Notes: generated from the sequence alone by a model not told the origin. A DNA stretch of 64,000 nucleotides from Vogesella sp. XCS3 (GCF_020616155.1 NZ_CP085530.1:557501-621500), one strand, 5' to 3'. Shown: positions 53,732-62,425, numbered from the stretch's first letter. A program made the numbers and translations.

Positions 53732-55405
53732 ATGCGCCTGCACGAGCAATACCGGCTGCTGCAACAGCACTACGGCGAACAGCCGGTCAGCCCAGGCGTG
53801 GCCGAGCTGGCGGCGCTACTGGCGTGCAGCCCGCGCAATGTGCGCTTGCAGCTGGCCAAGATGCAGCAGCAGGGCTGGCTGGCGTGGCAGCCGGGGCGCG
53901 GCCGCGGCCACCGCTCGATATTGCAGTGCCTGCAACCGCCGCAAGACCTGCAATGGCAGCGCACCCACCGCCTGCTGCAGCGTGGCGAGCTGGAGCAAGC
54001 CTTTGCCAGCCTGCCGCCCGATGGTCGCAGCCAGCTGATGGCGCAGCTGCCGGCCTACCTGGGCGCCAGCGCCAACCGCCGCCAGCTGCGCATCCCCATT
54101 CACCGCTCGTTGGCCACGCTGGACCCGCTGCACGTCACCAGCCGGCTGGAAGCGCACCTGGTGCGCCAGGTGTTCGACCGGCTGTGCAGTTTCGATATTG
54201 CTACCCAAACACTGCAGCCGGCGCTGGCGCACAGCTGGCAGGCCGATGCCAGCGCGCAAAGCTGGCGTTTCTGGCTGCGCCCCGGCGTGCAGTTTCACGA
54301 CGGCAGCCCGCTGGACGCGTGGGCGGTGGCGGCCAGCGTGCAGCGCCTGCACGAGCAAGCCGGGCCATGGATGCAGCAGTACCACGGCCTGCGCGCCATC
54401 CGCGTGCACGACGCGCTGTCGCTGAGCTTTGATCTGGCTGACACCGACTGGCTGTGGCCGCAACGGCTGACCACGGCCAATGCGTCCATCGTGCCGGTAC
54501 GCCGTGGCGACGAGTTTGCCCAGCTGCCGGTGGGCAGCGGCCCGTTCCGCGTGACAAGGCATAGCCCGCAGCGCCTCAGCCTGGAGGCCAACCCGCGCTA
54601 TTACCGCGAGCGCCCCTTGCTGGACGGCATCGACCTGTGGGTGCTGGCGGCGCCGGCTGGTGCCGACTTCCACCTGCGGCTGGACCAGCCGGTTAGTGGG
54701 CGCAGCCAGCCGCTGCAGTCGGCGTGTACCTATCTGCTGGCCAACACGCGGCGGCCGTGGTGCCGCGACGACGCCCGCCGCCGCGCCTTGCTGCACTGGC
54801 TGTCGCAGCCGCCGCTAGTGACGCCGGATGACCCCTTGCGTGTACCGGCCAGCGGCCTGCTGCCGGACTGGTGCCAGCCTGGCGTACTGCCAGCTGAGGC
54901 GCCGCTGCCGGCAGGGCAAGTGTTGACGCTGGTGACCTACGAGCTGGCCAGCTTCCAGCCGCTGGCGCAGGCCATTGCCGACAGGTTGGCCGCAGCCGGT
55001 ATCGGCTTGCGCATCCGCACGCTGGACTACCCGCGCTACGAGCGTTTCGACGACTGGTGGGACGACACCGACCTGGTGCTGAGCAGCGAGGTGCTGCACG
55101 ACGACCGCGACTACAGCTGTTACGAGTGGCTGGGTGGCAACCCGCTGCTCCGGGCGGCGCTGGGCGAGGGTGGGGCAGCGCGCATGGCGGCGGCGCTACA
55201 GGCGGTGCAGGCCACGCCGGCGCGTGAGGCGCGCATGCTGGCCTACCAGCGCATTGCCGACTGGCTCGTAGCCGAAGGCTGGCTGTTGCCGCTATCGCAC
55301 GAGCGGCAAGGCGTGGCGGCCAGCCCCCGGGTAGGCGGGCTGGCGCTGGGGCTGAACGGCTGGATGGATTTTGCCAGCCTGTGGCTGCGCGACGACGACG
55401 GCTAA
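53732..55405 (+). CDS. SgrR-like transcriptional regulator with solute-binding domain
   Basis: 557 residues: an N-terminal SgrR DNA-binding domain (about 1-115; LHEQYRLLQQHYGEQPVSPGVAELAALLACSPRNVRLQLAKMQQQGWLAWQPGRGRGHRS), then an SBP_bac_5 domain (about 155-540; FDRLCSFDIATQTLQPALAHSWQ, FHDGSPLDAWAVAASVQRLHEQ). E. coli SgrR responds to glucose-phosphate stress. The effector here is not visible. Likely regulates the divergent MFS gene. Confidence 0.92.
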   Translation: MRLHEQYRLLQQHYGEQPVSPGVAELAALLACSPRNVRLQLAKMQQQGWLAWQPGRGRGHRSILQCLQPPQDLQWQRTHRLLQRGELEQAFASLPPDGRSQLMAQLPAYLGASANRRQLRIPIHRSLATLDPLHVTSRLEAHLVRQVFDRLCSFDIATQTLQPALAHSWQADASAQSWRFWLRPGVQFHDGSPLDAWAVAASVQRLHEQAGPWMQQYHGLRAIRVHDALSLSFDLADTDWLWPQRLTTANASIVPVRRGDEFAQLPVGSGPFRVTRHSPQRLSLEANPRYYRERPLLDGIDLWVLAAPAGADFHLRLDQPVSGRSQPLQSACTYLLANTRRPWCRDDARRRALLHWLSQPPLVTPDDPLRVPASGLLPDWCQPGVLPAEAPLPAGQVLTLVTYELASFQPLAQAIADRLAAAGIGLRIRTLDYPRYERFDDWWDDTDLVLSSEVLHDDRDYSCYEWLGGNPLLRAALGEGGAARMAAALQAVQATPAREARMLAYQRIADWLVAEGWLLPLSHERQGVAASPRVGGLALGLNGWMDFASLWLRDDDG

Positions 55406-55410
55406 GCCGA

Positions 55411-55446
55411 CTGCGGCCAACCCTGCGCTGGCAAGGTTGGCCGCAG
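55411..55446. repeat. Inverted pair of GTTGGCCGCA repeats, terminator-like
   Basis: CTGCGGCCAACC (55411-55422) and GGTTGGCCGCAG (55435-55446) form a perfect 12-bp hairpin with a 12-nt loop between the convergent SgrR-like and SDR genes, 5 nt after the SgrR-like stop. Only ACCCCTTATTT follows, so terminator function is plausible but weak. Confidence 0.85.
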
Positions 55447-55452
55447 CACCCC

Positions 55453-56052
55453 TTATTTCACGCGGTACACCTGGCCGCTGTGCGCGCCTTCCACACTCTT
55501 GCTGAACGCCAGCGCGGCACGGGCGGCCGGTACCGGCTCGAAACCGCGGAAGAACGGCGCGTATACCGGCATGGATTCCACCAGCACACCGGGGCTCACC
55601 ACATTGATGCGCAGGCCGCGCGGCAGCTCGATGGCGGCGGCGCGGGCAAAGCCTTCCAGCGCCGCGTTCACCATGCTGGCACCGCTGCCGGCCACGATCG
55701 GCTCGTCGGCCAGCACGCCGCCGGTGAGGGTAAAGCTGCCGCCGTCGTTCAGGCGGCGCTGGCCGGCCAGCACCAGGTTCACCTGGCCCATCAGCTTGTC
55801 GTCCAGGCCCACGCGGTAGTGCTCGGGGCGGAAGTCGGCCAGCGGGGCAAAGTGCACGTTGCCGGCGGCGCTGACCACCGCGTCCAGCGGGCCGGCGGCG
55901 TCGTACAGCGCTTCCACGCTGGCCATGTCGGCCAGGTTGACGCGCAGGCTGCCGCTGTTGCGGCCGGCGGTGATGATTTCATGGCGTTGGCCCAGCTCGG
56001 CGGCGACGGCTTGGCCCAGGGTGCCGTGGGCACCGATCAGCAAGATACGCAT
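55453..56052 (-). CDS. Short SDR-like oxidoreductase lacking the usual Tyr
   Basis: 199 residues. The Rossmann start MRILLIGAHGTLGQAVAAELG and SAAGNVHF are clear. The expected YxxxK is replaced by M-V-N-A-A in SGASMVNAALEGFARAAAIELPRGLRINVVSPGV. Such atypical short SDRs are frequent; enzyme activity is uncertain. It is divergent from a LysR gene 77 bp away, its likely regulator. Confidence 0.85.
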   Translation of the reverse strand: MRILLIGAHGTLGQAVAAELGQRHEIITAGRNSGSLRVNLADMASVEALYDAAGPLDAVVSAAGNVHFAPLADFRPEHYRVGLDDKLMGQVNLVLAGQRRLNDGGSFTLTGGVLADEPIVAGSGASMVNAALEGFARAAAIELPRGLRINVVSPGVLVESMPVYAPFFRGFEPVPAARAALAFSKSVEGAHSGQVYRVK

Positions 56053-56129
56053 GGCGTGTTTCCTTGTGCTTGTTTACGTATGGCCATGTTATCTTGCTGG
56101 CTTGGCGCGATAATCCGGGTAAAAGTGGA

Positions 56130-57086
56130 ATGACTGTCAATCTGAAGAAAACAATTGACCTGATCAGCGAAGCGCAGCAGCTGCAATGGGCGATGGCGTT
56201 TAGCGCCGTGGTGGAAGAGGGCAGCTTTACCGCCGCCGCGCAGCGCATGGGGGTGAGCAAGGCGCTGCTGAGCCGCCAGGTGCGGCAGCTGGAGCAGGCG
56301 CTGGACGCGCAGCTGCTGTACCGCACCACGCGCCGCTTGCTGCTAACCGACGCCGGCGAGCTGTACCTGGGCCATTGCCGCGACTGGCTGCTGCGCGTGC
56401 AGTCGGCGCGCCAGGCGCTGGCCGAGCTGCGCGAGGAGGTGGCCGGCCGGCTGCGGCTGACGGTGCCTACCAGCTTTGGCGGCGTGTTCATGGCGCAGGC
56501 CATGTTGGCCTTGCGCCAGCAGTACCCGGCGCTGGAGGTGGAGCTGGACTTGTCAGCGCGGCCGCATGACCTGGAAGCGGAAGGTTTCGACCTGGCCATC
56601 CGCGCCAATATCAGCCCGCCGGAGCGGCTGGTGACGCGGCCGCTGGCAGAGGTGGCCGACTGGCTGGTGGCGGCGCCCGCTTACCTTGCCGGCAAGGCGT
56701 TGCCGCAAGTGCCGGCCGACCTGGCCACCCACGTTTGCCTGTGCAACAGCCATTTCAGCCACGGCCGGCAATGGGCGTTTCACCGTGACGGCGAGCTGGC
56801 TAGCGTAGCGGTGAGCGCGCCGCTGGTGGCCAACGATTACAACCTGCTGCGCAACTTCGCCCTGCAAGGCGCCGGCATTACCCGTCTGCCCAGCTATCTG
56901 GTGGCGCCGGACGTGGCCGCCGGGCGGCTGCAGCGGCTGCTGCCGCAGTGGCACGGCCGTGGCCAGAGCCTGTATCTGGTCTACCCGCAGCGCCTGCCGC
57001 AGCCGGCACGGGTGCGGGCGCTGGTGGCGTTCCTGCAGCAATGGTTTGCCGCACCGGAACAGGCAGCCCTGCTGGGCCAAGCCTGA
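56130..57086 (+). CDS. LysR family transcriptional regulator (atypical SDR neighbour)
   Basis: 318 residues: HTH (AMAFSAVVEEGSFTAAAQRMGVSKALLSRQVRQLEQALDAQLLYRTTRRL) with a slightly extended N-terminus, and a CrgA/DmlR-type effector domain. The ATG at 56130 was chosen over an upstream in-frame ATG at 56064, which would extend through the promoter. Divergent from the SDR gene. Confidence 0.9.
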   Translation: MTVNLKKTIDLISEAQQLQWAMAFSAVVEEGSFTAAAQRMGVSKALLSRQVRQLEQALDAQLLYRTTRRLLLTDAGELYLGHCRDWLLRVQSARQALAELREEVAGRLRLTVPTSFGGVFMAQAMLALRQQYPALEVELDLSARPHDLEAEGFDLAIRANISPPERLVTRPLAEVADWLVAAPAYLAGKALPQVPADLATHVCLCNSHFSHGRQWAFHRDGELASVAVSAPLVANDYNLLRNFALQGAGITRLPSYLVAPDVAAGRLQRLLPQWHGRGQSLYLVYPQRLPQPARVRALVAFLQQWFAAPEQAALLGQA

Positions 57087-57105
57087 AGCGGCCAGCCAAA
57101 TGCGA

Positions 57106-57138
57106 TGCGGCCAACCTTGTCACGCAAGGTTGGCCGCA
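57106..57138. terminator. Terminator built from two GTTGGCCGCA repeats
   Basis: TGCGGCCAACCTTG (57106-57119) and CAAGGTTGGCCGCA (57125-57138) form a perfect 14-bp stem with loop TCACG, followed by TTTCATTT. It lies 19 nt after the LysR stop and 22 nt before the convergent prpF stop. The clearest case of the repeat acting as a transcription terminator. Confidence 0.9.
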
Positions 57139-57159
57139 TTTCATTTCAGATAAATCAAA

Positions 57160-58344
57160 TCAGAAAGTATCGCCCGGCACGCGTACCCAGCCTTCCATCA
57201 GGATGCGGGCGCTACGGCTCATGATGGCCTTGGTGACCTTCCATTGGCCGTTTTCCTGTACCGCCTCGGCGCCTACGCGCAGCGTGCCGGACGGGTGGCC
57301 AAAACGCACCGCCTCGCGCGCGCCGCCACCGGCGGCCTGGTTGACCAGCGTGCCGGGAATGGCTGCCGCGGTGCCGATAGCCACCGCGCAGGTGCCCATC
57401 ATCGCGTGGTGCAGCTTGCCCATCGACAGTGCCCGCACCAGCAGGTCCACATCGCCAGCGGCAATGGCCTTGCCGCTGGACGCGGTGTAGTCCTGCGGCG
57501 GTGCCACGAAGGCGATCTTCGGCGTGTGCTGGCGGGTGGCGGCTTCTTCCGGCGTTTTGATCAGCCCCATGCGTAGCGCGCCGGCCACGCGGATGGCCTC
57601 GAAGCGCTGCAGCGCGGCGGCATCGCTGTTGATGTGCTCGCGCAGCTCGGTACCGGTATAGCCGATGTCGGCGGCGTTGACGAATACGGTGGGGATGCCG
57701 GCGCTGATCAGGGTGGCGGGCAGGGTGCCGATGCCGGGCACCTCCAGCGCATCCACCAGATTGCCGGTGGGGAACATGGCGCCGTCGTCGCCATCGTCGG
57801 ACGGCTCGAGGAACTCCAGCACGATCTCGGCGGCGGGGAAGGTGACGCCGTCCAGCTCGAAATCGCCGGTTTCCTGTACCTGGCCTTGGCTTACCGGCAC
57901 GTGGGCGATGATGGTCTTGTGGATATTGGCCTGCCAGATACGCACGGTGCAGATACCATCTTGTGGTACGCGCTCGGGGGCCACCAGGCCAGCGTGGATG
58001 GCGAAGGCGCCGGCGGCGGTGGACAGGTTGCCGCAGTTGCCGCTCCAGTCCACAAACGGCTTATCGATGGACACCTGGCCGTACAGGTAGTCCACGTCGT
58101 GGCCGGGCACGCTGCTTTTACTCAGGATCACGCACTTGCTGGTGCTGGATGTCGCTCCGCCCATGCCGTCGATGTGGGCGCTGTAGGGGTCGGGGCTGCC
58201 GATGACGCGCAGGAACAGCGCATCGCGCGCCGCGCCAGGCTGCTGGCAGGCGGTGGGCAGGTCTTGCAGGCGGAAAAACACGCCTTTGCTGGTGCCGCCA
58301 CGGATATAGGTAGCGGGGATGCGGATCTGGGCCGGGTGAGACAT
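57160..58344 (-). CDS. prpF: 2-methylaconitate cis-trans isomerase PrpF
   Basis: A 394-residue PrpF/DUF453-fold isomerase (diaminopimelate epimerase-like) that converts the trans-aconitate product of AcnD. Motifs: PATYIRGGTSKGVFF, GSPDPYSAHIDGMGGATSSTSK with the conserved lysine, DWSGNCGNLSTAAGAFA, and MGKLHHAMMGT. The start at 58344 follows CAGGAG. Last gene of the prp cluster, 70 nt after acnD, with a repeat pair in the gap. Confidence 0.96.
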   Translation of the reverse strand: MSHPAQIRIPATYIRGGTSKGVFFRLQDLPTACQQPGAARDALFLRVIGSPDPYSAHIDGMGGATSSTSKCVILSKSSVPGHDVDYLYGQVSIDKPFVDWSGNCGNLSTAAGAFAIHAGLVAPERVPQDGICTVRIWQANIHKTIIAHVPVSQGQVQETGDFELDGVTFPAAEIVLEFLEPSDDGDDGAMFPTGNLVDALEVPGIGTLPATLISAGIPTVFVNAADIGYTGTELREHINSDAAALQRFEAIRVAGALRMGLIKTPEEAATRQHTPKIAFVAPPQDYTASSGKAIAAGDVDLLVRALSMGKLHHAMMGTCAVAIGTAAAIPGTLVNQAAGGGAREAVRFGHPSGTLRVGAEAVQENGQWKVTKAIMSRSARILMEGWVRVPGDTF

Positions 58345-58375
58345 AGCCACTCCTGTTGTCTTGATCATCATGATG

Positions 58376-58406
58376 GCGGCCAACCCGGTCGCCCAGGTTG
58401 GCCGCA
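58376..58406. repeat. Inverted pair of GTTGGCCGC repeats between acnD and prpF
   Basis: GCGGCCAACC (58376-58385) and GGTTGGCCGC (58396-58405) make a 10-bp stem with a 10-nt loop, between cotranscribed genes. It could modulate prpF expression. Confidence 0.8.
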
Positions 58407-58413
58407 GCCAGCA

Positions 58414-61032
58414 TCAGGCCGCGCCTGCCAGGAAGTCCTGGGCAAAGCGTTGCAGCACGCCGCCGGCCTGGTAGACGCGCACTTCGGCGGCGGTATCAAG
58501 GCGGCAGGTAACCGGCACGGCCACGCTGCTGCCGTCGCGGCGGTGTACCACCAGCGTCAGGTCGCCACGCGGCGCCAGCTCGCCCTGGATGTCGTAGGTC
58601 TCGGTGCCGTCCAGGCCCAGCGTCAGCCGCGTGGTGCCGGGTTTGAACTCCACCGGCAACACGCCCATGCCGATCAGGTTGGTGCGGTGGATGCGCTCGA
58701 AGCCTTCGGCCACGATCACTTCCACCCCCGCCAGGCGCACGCCCTTGGCCGCCCAGTCGCGCGAGCTGCCCTGGCCGTAGTCGGCGCCAGCCACGATGAT
58801 CAGCGGCTGTTTGCGTGCCATATAGGTTTCGATGGCTTCCCACATGCGCATGACCTTGCCTTCCGGTTCGACGCGCGCCAGCGAGCCCTTTTTCACTGCG
58901 CCGTCCACCACGGCCATTTCGTTCACCAGTTGCGGGTTGGCAAAGGTGGCGCGCATGGCGGTGAGGTGGTCGCCGCGGTGGGTGGCGTAGCTGTTGAAGT
59001 CCTCTTCTGGCAGGCCCATCTTGGCCAGGTATTCGCCGGCGGCAGAGCTGGCCAGGATGGCGTTGGATGGCGACAGGTGGTCGGTGGTGATGTTGTCCGG
59101 CAGCACCGCCAGCGGGCGCATGCCCTTCAGCGTGCGCGGGTTGGCCGCCAGCGCGCCCATGCCTTCGGTGTCCCAGTACGGCGGGCGGCGGATGTAGGTG
59201 GACATCGGGCGCCACTGGTACAGCGGGCTGTCGGCCTGCTGCGCTTCGCCCAGGTCGAACATCGGGATGTACACCTGCTTGAACTGCTCCGGCTTCACGC
59301 TGGCGGCCACGATGGCGTCGATTTCCTCGTCCGACGGCCACAGGTCTTGCAGACGGATCTCGCGGCCGTCTATTACGGCCAGCACGTCCTGCTCGATGTC
59401 AAAGCGCACGGTGCCGGCCAGCGCGTAGGCCACCACCAGCGGTGGCGAGGCCAGGAAGGCCTGCTTGGCGTAGGGGTGGATGCGGCCGTCGAAGTTGCGG
59501 TTGCCGGACAGTACGGCAGTGGCGTACAGGTCGCGGTCGATAATCTCTTGCTGGATGGCCGGGTCCAGCGCGCCGGACATGCCGTTACAGGTGGTGCAGG
59601 CGTAAGCCACGATGCCGAAGCCCAGCTGTTCCAGCTCCGGCAGCAAGCCGGCTTCTTCCAGGTACAGCTTGGCTACTTTCGAGCCCGGCGCAAACGAGGT
59701 TTTCACCCACGGCTTGCGGGTCAGGCCCAGTGCGTTGGCTTTCTTGGCTAGCAGAGCAGCGGCTACCACGTTGCGCGGGTTGCTGGTGTTGGTGCAGCTG
59801 GTGATGGCGGCAATGATCACCGCGCCGTCCGGCAGTTGGCCGCGGGCTTCTTCGTTGCGGGCGGCGGCCAGCTTGGCGGCGTCGGCAATGCCGCGCTCGG
59901 CCAGTGCCGACGTGGGCAGGCGCTTGTGCGGGTTGGACGGGCCGGCCATATTGCGCACCACGCCGGACAGGTCGAAGCGCAGCACGCGCGGGTATTGAGC
60001 GGTTTTCAGGTCGTCGGCCCACAGCCCGGTGTGGCGGGCGTAGTTTTCCACCAGTGCTACTTGTTCCGGCTCGCGGCCGGTGAGCTTCAGGTAGGCGATG
60101 GTTTGTGCGTCGATGTAGAACATGGCGGCGGTGGCGCCGTATTCCGGGCACATATTGGAGATAGTGGCGCGATCGCCGATGGACAGGCTGTCGGCGCCTT
60201 CGCCGAAGAACTCTACCCAGGCACCCACCACGCGTTCCTTGCGCAGGAACTCGGTCAGCGCCAGCACGATGTCGGTGGCGGTAATGCCAGGCTGGCGTTG
60301 GCCGGTGAGCTCTACGCCCACGATATCGGGCAGGCGCATCATTGACGGGTGGCCCAGCATCACGGTTTCGGCTTCCAGGCCGCCGACGCCGATGGCGATC
60401 ACGCCTAGCGCATCAACGTGCGGGGTGTGGCTGTCAGTGCCGACGCAGGTGTCGGGGAAGGCCACGCCGTCACGCAGCTGGATCACCGGCGACATTTTTT
60501 CCAGGTTGATCTGGTGCATGATGCCGTTGCCGGCCGGGATCACGTCTACGTTCTTGAACGCGGTGCGCGTCCAGTTGATGAAGTGGAAGCGGTCTTCGTT
60601 GCGGCGCTCTTCGATGGCGCGGTTTTTGTCGAATGCCTGCGGGTCGAAGCCGCCGCATTCCACCGCCAGCGAGTGATCGACGATGAGCTGGGTGGGTACC
60701 ACCGGGTTTACCTGGGACGGGTCGCCGCCCTGGTCGGCGATGGCGTCGCGCAGGCCGGCCAGGTCCACCAGCGCGGTCTGGCCCAGAATGTCGTGGCACA
60801 CCACGCGCGCCGGGTACCAGGGGAAGTCCAGGTCCTGGCGGCGTTCGATCAGTTGGGTCAGCGCGTCGGTCAGCTGCGCGGGTTTGCAGCGGCGCACCAG
60901 CTGTTCGGCCAGTACGCGGGAAACATAGGGCAGGGTGGCGTAGGCGCCGGGGGCGATGGCGTCCACGGCAGCGCGGGTGTCGAAGTAGTCGGCCGGGCTG
61001 CCGGGCAGCGGTTTGCGGTATTGGCTATTCAT
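58414..61032 (-). CDS. acnD: Fe-S-dependent 2-methylisocitrate dehydratase AcnD
   Basis: An 872-residue aconitase-family enzyme that, with PrpF, dehydrates 2-methylcitrate in propionate catabolism. The 4Fe-4S cysteines are in AAITSCTNTSNP and VAYACTTCNGMSG; SRDWAAKG is the swivel-domain active-site motif. The start MNSQYRKPLPGSPADYFDTRAAV is AcnD-specific. About 104 nt from prpC, with a repeat palindrome and hairpin in the gap. Confidence 0.97.
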   Translation of the reverse strand: MNSQYRKPLPGSPADYFDTRAAVDAIAPGAYATLPYVSRVLAEQLVRRCKPAQLTDALTQLIERRQDLDFPWYPARVVCHDILGQTALVDLAGLRDAIADQGGDPSQVNPVVPTQLIVDHSLAVECGGFDPQAFDKNRAIEERRNEDRFHFINWTRTAFKNVDVIPAGNGIMHQINLEKMSPVIQLRDGVAFPDTCVGTDSHTPHVDALGVIAIGVGGLEAETVMLGHPSMMRLPDIVGVELTGQRQPGITATDIVLALTEFLRKERVVGAWVEFFGEGADSLSIGDRATISNMCPEYGATAAMFYIDAQTIAYLKLTGREPEQVALVENYARHTGLWADDLKTAQYPRVLRFDLSGVVRNMAGPSNPHKRLPTSALAERGIADAAKLAAARNEEARGQLPDGAVIIAAITSCTNTSNPRNVVAAALLAKKANALGLTRKPWVKTSFAPGSKVAKLYLEEAGLLPELEQLGFGIVAYACTTCNGMSGALDPAIQQEIIDRDLYATAVLSGNRNFDGRIHPYAKQAFLASPPLVVAYALAGTVRFDIEQDVLAVIDGREIRLQDLWPSDEEIDAIVAASVKPEQFKQVYIPMFDLGEAQQADSPLYQWRPMSTYIRRPPYWDTEGMGALAANPRTLKGMRPLAVLPDNITTDHLSPSNAILASSAAGEYLAKMGLPEEDFNSYATHRGDHLTAMRATFANPQLVNEMAVVDGAVKKGSLARVEPEGKVMRMWEAIETYMARKQPLIIVAGADYGQGSSRDWAAKGVRLAGVEVIVAEGFERIHRTNLIGMGVLPVEFKPGTTRLTLGLDGTETYDIQGELAPRGDLTLVVHRRDGSSVAVPVTCRLDTAAEVRVYQAGGVLQRFAQDFLAGAA

Positions 61033-61063
61033 GGCTTGGGCACGAGGGTGTGGTGCCTGCCTG

Positions 61064-61081
61064 GCGGCCAACGTTGGCCGC
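61064..61081. repeat. Perfect palindrome of two fused repeat cores
   Basis: GCGGCCAACGTTGGCCGC, an 18-bp perfect palindrome, is two head-to-head copies of GTTGGCCGC with no spacer. It lies between prpC and acnD. Confidence 0.85.
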
Positions 61082-61100
61082 AGGCGGGCGTGTTATTCGG

Positions 61101-61130
61101 CAAAAAGGCCACGCTGCTGGCAGCGTGGCC
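61101..61130 (-). terminator. Hairpin after prpC, possible attenuator of acnD-prpF
   Basis: On the minus strand, stem GGCCACGCTG / CAGCGTGGCC with a 4-nt loop is followed by TTTTTG, 7 nt beyond the prpC stop. If acnD and prpF are cotranscribed with prpC, this would lower their expression. Confidence 0.8.
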
Positions 61131-61136
61131 GGGTGC

Positions 61137-62282
61137 TTAGCGCTGGGCCAGCGGCACGAAGGGCTGGTCTTCCGGCCCGGTGTAGTTGGCCGACGGGCGG
61201 ATGATCTTGCCGTCGATGCGCTGTTCGATCACGTGCGCACTCCAGCCGCTGGTGCGGGCAATAACGAACAGCGGGGTGAACATGGCGGTGGGTACGCCCA
61301 TCATGTGGTAGCTCACGGCGCTGAACCAGTCCAGGTTGGGGAACATCTTTTTGATGTCCCACATCACCGATTCCAGGCGATCGGCAATGTCGTACATCTT
61401 GGTGTCGCCGGCGGCTTTGGACAGCTCGTACGCGACTTCCTTTATCACTTTGTTGCGCGGGTCGCTGATGGTGTATACCGGGTGGCCAAAGCCGATTACC
61501 ACTTCCTTGCGTTCAACGCGGGCGCGGATGTCGGCTTCGGCTTCGTCCGGGCTGTCGTAGCGTTTCTGGACTTCAAAGGCCACCTCGTTGGCGCCGCCGT
61601 GTTTCGGGCCGCGCAGCGCGCCGATGGCGCCGGTGATGGCGCTGTGCATGTCGGAGCCGGTGCCGGCGATGACGCGGGCGGTGAAGGTGGAGGCGTTGAA
61701 TTCGTGCTCGGCGTACAGGTTGAGCGAGGTGTGCATGGCGCGTACCCATTGCTCGGACGGCTTCTGGCCGTGCAGCAGGTGCAGGAAGTGGCCGCCGATG
61801 CTGTCGTCGTCGGTTTCCACCTCGATGCGCTTGCCGTTGTGGCTGAAGTGGTACCAGTACAGCAGCATCGAGCCCAGGCTGGCCATCAGGCGGTCGGCAA
61901 TGTCACGGGCGCCGGCGATGTTGTGGTCGTCTTTTTCTGGCAGCGCGCAGCCCAGGGCGGATACGCCGCTGCGCATCACGTCCATCGGGTGGGCATTGGC
62001 CGGCAGGGCTTCCAGTACCGCTTTTACGGCGGCGGGCAGGCCGCGCAGGCTCTTCAGTTTTTTCTTGTAGCCAGCCAGCTCGGCTGGGTTGGGCAGCTTG
62101 CCGTGCACTAGCAGGTAGGCCACTTCTTCGAATTCACAGTGGGCGGCCAGGTCCAGGATGTCGTAGCCGCGGTAGTGCAGGTCGTTGCCGCTGCGGCCAA
62201 CGGTGCACAGGGCGGTGTTGCCGGCCGCTACGCCGGACAGGGCGACGGATTTTTTCGGTTTGCCAATCACTACTTCACTCAT
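61137..62282 (-). CDS. prpC: 2-methylcitrate synthase PrpC
   Basis: A 381-residue citrate-synthase-family enzyme condensing propionyl-CoA with oxaloacetate. [18 protein letters not shown] and [10 protein letters not shown] begin the protein. [25 protein letters not shown] and GFGHPVYT contain catalytic histidines, with the aspartate near the end. Length and sequence favour PrpC over the longer housekeeping citrate synthase. Located 143 nt downstream of prpB. Confidence 0.96.
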   Translation of the reverse strand: MSEVVIGKPKKSVALSGVAAGNTALCTVGRSGNDLHYRGYDILDLAAHCEFEEVAYLLVHGKLPNPAELAGYKKKLKSLRGLPAAVKAVLEALPANAHPMDVMRSGVSALGCALPEKDDHNIAGARDIADRLMASLGSMLLYWYHFSHNGKRIEVETDDDSIGGHFLHLLHGQKPSEQWVRAMHTSLNLYAEHEFNASTFTARVIAGTGSDMHSAITGAIGALRGPKHGGANEVAFEVQKRYDSPDEAEADIRARVERKEVVIGFGHPVYTISDPRNKVIKEVAYELSKAAGDTKMYDIADRLESVMWDIKKMFPNLDWFSAVSYHMMGVPTAMFTPLFVIARTSGWSAHVIEQRIDGKIIRPSANYTGPEDQPFVPLAQR

Positions 62283-62400
62283 GCCACTTCTCCTTTGTGC
62301 TGCCGTTCCCGTATGCGGGCGGCCTGCTGTGTCATTGCGGCGGGGCCGCGATCGTGAACCGGGTGCAGGGCTGGCCAGACTCTCTGTGTTATGTGTGGCG

Positions 62401-62411
62401 TGCGGCCAACC
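62401..62411. repeat. Single TGCGGCCAACC repeat between prpB and prpC
   Basis: An unpaired copy in the 143-bp space. No hairpin was seen around it. Confidence 0.7.
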
Positions 62412-62425
62412 CTGCTAAAGGTGAT

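Noticed and set aside
57634..59751. 705-codon open frame on the plus strand opposite prpF and acnD
   Set aside because: Shadow of two well-identified genes; repetitive His/Gly/Val-rich translation typical of antisense to high-GC coding DNA.
3504..62411. Canonical Neisseria uptake sequence GCCGTCTGAA
   Set aside because: I looked for it and found no copy in the window; the enriched word is different.
3504..62411. The repeat as a simple restriction site or KOPS/Chi motif
   Set aside because: Copies are close to equal on the two strands with no visible replication-strand bias, and the enriched word is longer than the GGCC core and not palindromic. Not fully excluded without the whole genome.
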